Shown: piece after piece, positions 39,315 to 42,143 of the stretch
Layout of the letters: every line of letters begins with the position of its first letter
Numbering within the stretch: position 1 is the stretch's first letter
Assembly: GCA_903772945.1 (NCBI GenBank)
Contig: CAICTM010000938.1
Span: 1-42,143, forward strand
Reading direction: 5' to 3'
Length of the DNA stretch: 42,143 nucleotides
DNA from: Seminavis robusta
Lineage: Eukaryota > Bacillariophyta > Bacillariophyceae > Naviculales > Naviculaceae
Notes under the pieces: model-generated
The model's input: only the letters and a program-made list of their open reading frames with translations
Databases searched by the model: none
Told to the model about the DNA's origin: nothing
Made by a program: the position numbers and the translations under genes

Positions 39315-42143
39315 AGATATAAGAGAGATCCAGCTACTGGAAAACCAGTCCACGTTGGATCTATTCTGTAATAAAGACAGGGTTACCGACATCAGGAAAG
39401 ACGATCGTCCAATTACAGTGAAGAGTACCGGAGGCAAGATGAAGGTCCAGCACACAGCCAAGTTAGCTGGCACAAACAGAGAGTATGGTTCGATGAAAGA
39501 GGAATCACGAACATCTTATCTGTGAAGAATGTCCGCAAGAATTGCAAAATCGTCTATGACTGTCCGAAAAGAACCTACACAGTCATTAGACCAAGCCTAA
39601 CCGGACGTAGTTTACGAAATGAACAGTGAAGGTTTACACGTTCATGACCCTAGGAAAAAAGGGAAGGCACTTGTGAATACTGTCGCCGAAAATAAGGAAG
39701 GCTTCAGCAAACGACAAGTTAAAGCCGCATCAAGGGCGAAGCAGCTATATAAGCAACTCGTCTATCCATCGATTAAAAATTTCCGATGGGCGATTATGAG
39801 CAATCAAATCGCCAATTGCCCTGTGACCGTCAAAGACATCGACACGGCACAAGCTATATGGGGCAAGGATATTGATGCGCTTAAAGGCAAGACCACTCGT
39901 ACGAACCCGAACGCAGTGGCAGGCAATGCAATGAAAGTGCCAAGCGACTTTTTGCAATTACACAAAGATGTGTTCCTAACGATGGACATTTTCTTTGTGG
40001 CAGGAATTCCGTTCCTGTTAACGCTAAGCCGTAAAATCGATTTTAAAACATCTAGACACCTGCCCAACAGGAGGCTAGAGACCATCCTAGACGCAGTTCA
40101 GTAGGTCTATCGATTCTACAAGGCCCGTGGTTTTAGAATCACGACCATTCATGTGGACAATGGGTTTGAGCCTCTGTCCAACACACAATTATGGCAATGC
40201 CGGGTGGACCAGTAGTGAACGTTGCCAGTGCTAACAAGCACGTACCCGAGATCGAACGTAGAATCCGGGTAGTCAAGGAAAAGACACGAGCTGTCCGGCA
40301 TAGCCTACCGTTCACGCGCATGCCAAAAATATTAACCGTCAACTTGTTGTTACAAGTCGTCAAACAGTTGACCTACTTTCCAAGTAAGGCGGGGGTCAGC
40401 GAGACAATGAGCCCCCGTATGATAATGATGGGAGAGTCCCTGGACTATAAAAAGCACCTGAGCCTGCAGTTCGGAGACTACTGCCCGGTGCATGAAGAAG
40501 ACTCGCCCCGTAAACAGCATTGGTAGGACGCACAAAGGCGGCAATCTGTATGGGAACGAGCGGAAATAAGCAAGGAGGCTAAAAATTTATGAGCATCCGC
40601 TCCGGCAAGAAAAATACTCGGCATTCATGGGACAAAATCCCAATGCCCGACACAGTGATAGCTAGAGTCAATCTATTAGCAAAAGATCAGCCTAAACTAC
40701 TCGTCTTTACTGATCGGAAAAAAATAGACCCATTGGCGATGTCGAGATCACAGGAATGGAAGGGGAAGAAAGCAATTTGACGCCACACCACCACTACCAA
40801 TGATCAAAACCGATGAGGACCTGGACGCGTATGCTGAAACCATTGACGGAATGGATGATCCCGACGACCCCCAGGACAACGTCAACGACGACGCCGAATC
40901 GATAGTCAACGAAACGAATGAAATCGTTGAACCGAAAATCGAAACGGAACCCGTTACACAACCTATCGTCGAAACGGTAGAGGAACCGGAAACCACTACG
41001 GACCAACAGCCCCTGGAACAGATCCAAGGAGTGGACGTTGAAGCCCAAGCCGCACCTGAGCAGACGCCAGGAGTGCGCAGGTCTAGTAGAATGAGGACAC
41101 AAGCAAAGGAATCGTATATTCCCAGCTTTGGTGGAAAGAAGTATGAGACGCAAAACGTCCATACAACTGAACGTTTCCTGCACCCAGATGCACAAATGTT
41201 CTACACACAGGTAGAAAAAGAACCTGATGTGGTAGGAGCCATCATGACACAGTTATCATTGAAGGCTGGACTAAAGGAGTGGAAGGACAAAGCGAACGAT
41301 GCAGTCTTTGCCGAGATGAAACATTTACATCTCAGGGATACCTTCCGTCCGAAGGAAATGGAAGAACTCAGCGAAATGGAACGCAAGAGTATCCTAGAGT
41401 CACACCTTTTCCTAAAGTTGAAAAGGAACGGGAAGATCAAAGGGCGAGCGGTTGCAGGAGGCAAAAAACAGCGTGACTTCATCTCCAAGGAAGACGCAAG
41501 CTCGCCAACAGTGTCGACAGAAACAGTGCTACTATCCTGCAAAATCGACGCTGAAGAGGAAAGGGATGTGGCAGTAATTGACATCCCGAACGCCTTCCTC
41601 CAGACAAGAGTCGAGGAAGAAAAAGAACCATGGTAATCATTAGAGTAAGAGGAGTAATAGTAGACATGATGTGTGAAATAGCCCAAGATGGCTACAAACC
41701 GTTCGTAACAACAGATAAGAAAGGCAACAAGCAGTTGCTTCTGCAATGCTTGAATGCCATCTACGGCCATATGGTAGCTAGCCTACTAAACTACCGTAAG
41801 TTCCGGAAAGACGATGGCCCGGGAACGGAATTTAAGCATTAATCCTACGACCCATGTGTAGCCAACAGAATTGTGCACGGCAAGCAACAAACAGTCTGCT
41901 GGCATGTAGACGACCGTAAGCTTAGCCACAAGGACTCGAAGGGTAACGACCAGCTGATAAAAGTGCTTCGTGATGAATACGAAAGCATATTTGAGGACGG
42001 CACTGGAGAGATGACTGTGAGCCGAGGAAAGGTCCACTCGTATCTTGGCATGACCATAGACTTCACGACGAAGGCTCAATGCAACGTATCAATGTTCAAG
42101 TACGTTGCTGAAACCCTGGAAGCCTTCGCAATTCTCTCTCTTT
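39304..42143 (+). pseudogene. Decayed copia pol (protease, integrase, reverse transcriptase), cut by window end
   Basis: The protease-like segment 'LLENQSTLDLFCNKDRV' (39330-39380) has E-N-Q-S where the acidic active-site Asp is expected. The region then reads 'VKNVRKNCKIVYDCPKRTYT', stop, 'VNTVAENKEGFSKRQVKAAS', and the integrase acidic residues in 'LTMDIFFVAG', 'IHVDNGFEPL' and 'VPEIERRIRVVKEK', with stops near 40102, 40213 and 40526. A hinge rich in acidic and Thr residues begins at 40800. Reverse transcriptase reads 'LKLKRNGKIKGRAVAGGKKQ', 'RDVAVIDIPNAFLQ', stop at 41634, then 'VCWHVDDRKLSHKDSKGN' (HVDD at the catalytic site) and 'VHSYLGMTIDF'. RNase H would lie beyond the window. It differs strongly from the first copia element, so the two belong to separate lineages. 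Confidence 0.88.

Overview
The window looks like nuclear DNA of a pennate diatom (stramenopile alga). The evidence is spliced genes with short introns (about 80-130 bp, GT-AG), a plastid-type targeting leader with a 'VSAFVP' cleavage motif, a divergent HSF-like transcription factor, and Ty1/copia retroelements whose gag and pol sequences resemble diatom families. A 20-N scaffold gap lies at 13357-13376. No tRNA, rRNA, CRISPR array or bacterial operon was seen.

The left half (about 2.3-21.7 kb) is an ordinary gene-bearing region with eight spliced or single-exon genes. In order they are: a signal-peptide membrane protein of unknown function (-); mitochondrial HslV protease subunit (-); splicing factor SF3A3/Prp9 with a poly-proline head (+); a two-domain sulfurtransferase with a probable plastid leader (-); a 946-residue plastid-type protein with two I29-like domains and long Pro/Ala/Lys repeats (+); a divergent HSF-like factor (-); syntaxin-5/Sed5 Qa-SNARE (-); and a probable exocyst Sec6 subunit (+). 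HslV and SF3A3 are divergent neighbours, as are the sulfurtransferase and the plastid protein. The far left (1-1.9 kb) holds a decayed gag-like ORF and a low-complexity tract.

The right half (about 22-42 kb) is repeat-dominated. It contains a foldback/MITE-like element filled with AAGCCCTTAA repeats (22171-22523), then a nearly intact copia element (about 22543-29053). Next comes a histone H3 pseudogene cut in two by a 4.4-kb element with 525-533 bp direct terminal repeats and a perfect 5-bp target duplication GGCAG (30031-34468). After that come a tandem repeat (35160-35490) and a second, heavily decayed copia element running off the window end (37658-42143).

The two most interesting items are the following. 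First, the element inside histone H3 has terminal repeats that begin CA and end TG, carry a cluster of three hairpins, and differ between copies by an exact inversion of one hairpin loop. It encodes no recognisable reverse transcriptase or integrase. Second, the plastid-type repeat protein has regularly spaced aromatic 'FSFFSPAPK' motifs in a disordered basic Pro/Ala background. That makes it a candidate scaffold or condensate linker, possibly of the pyrenoid; this is inference only.
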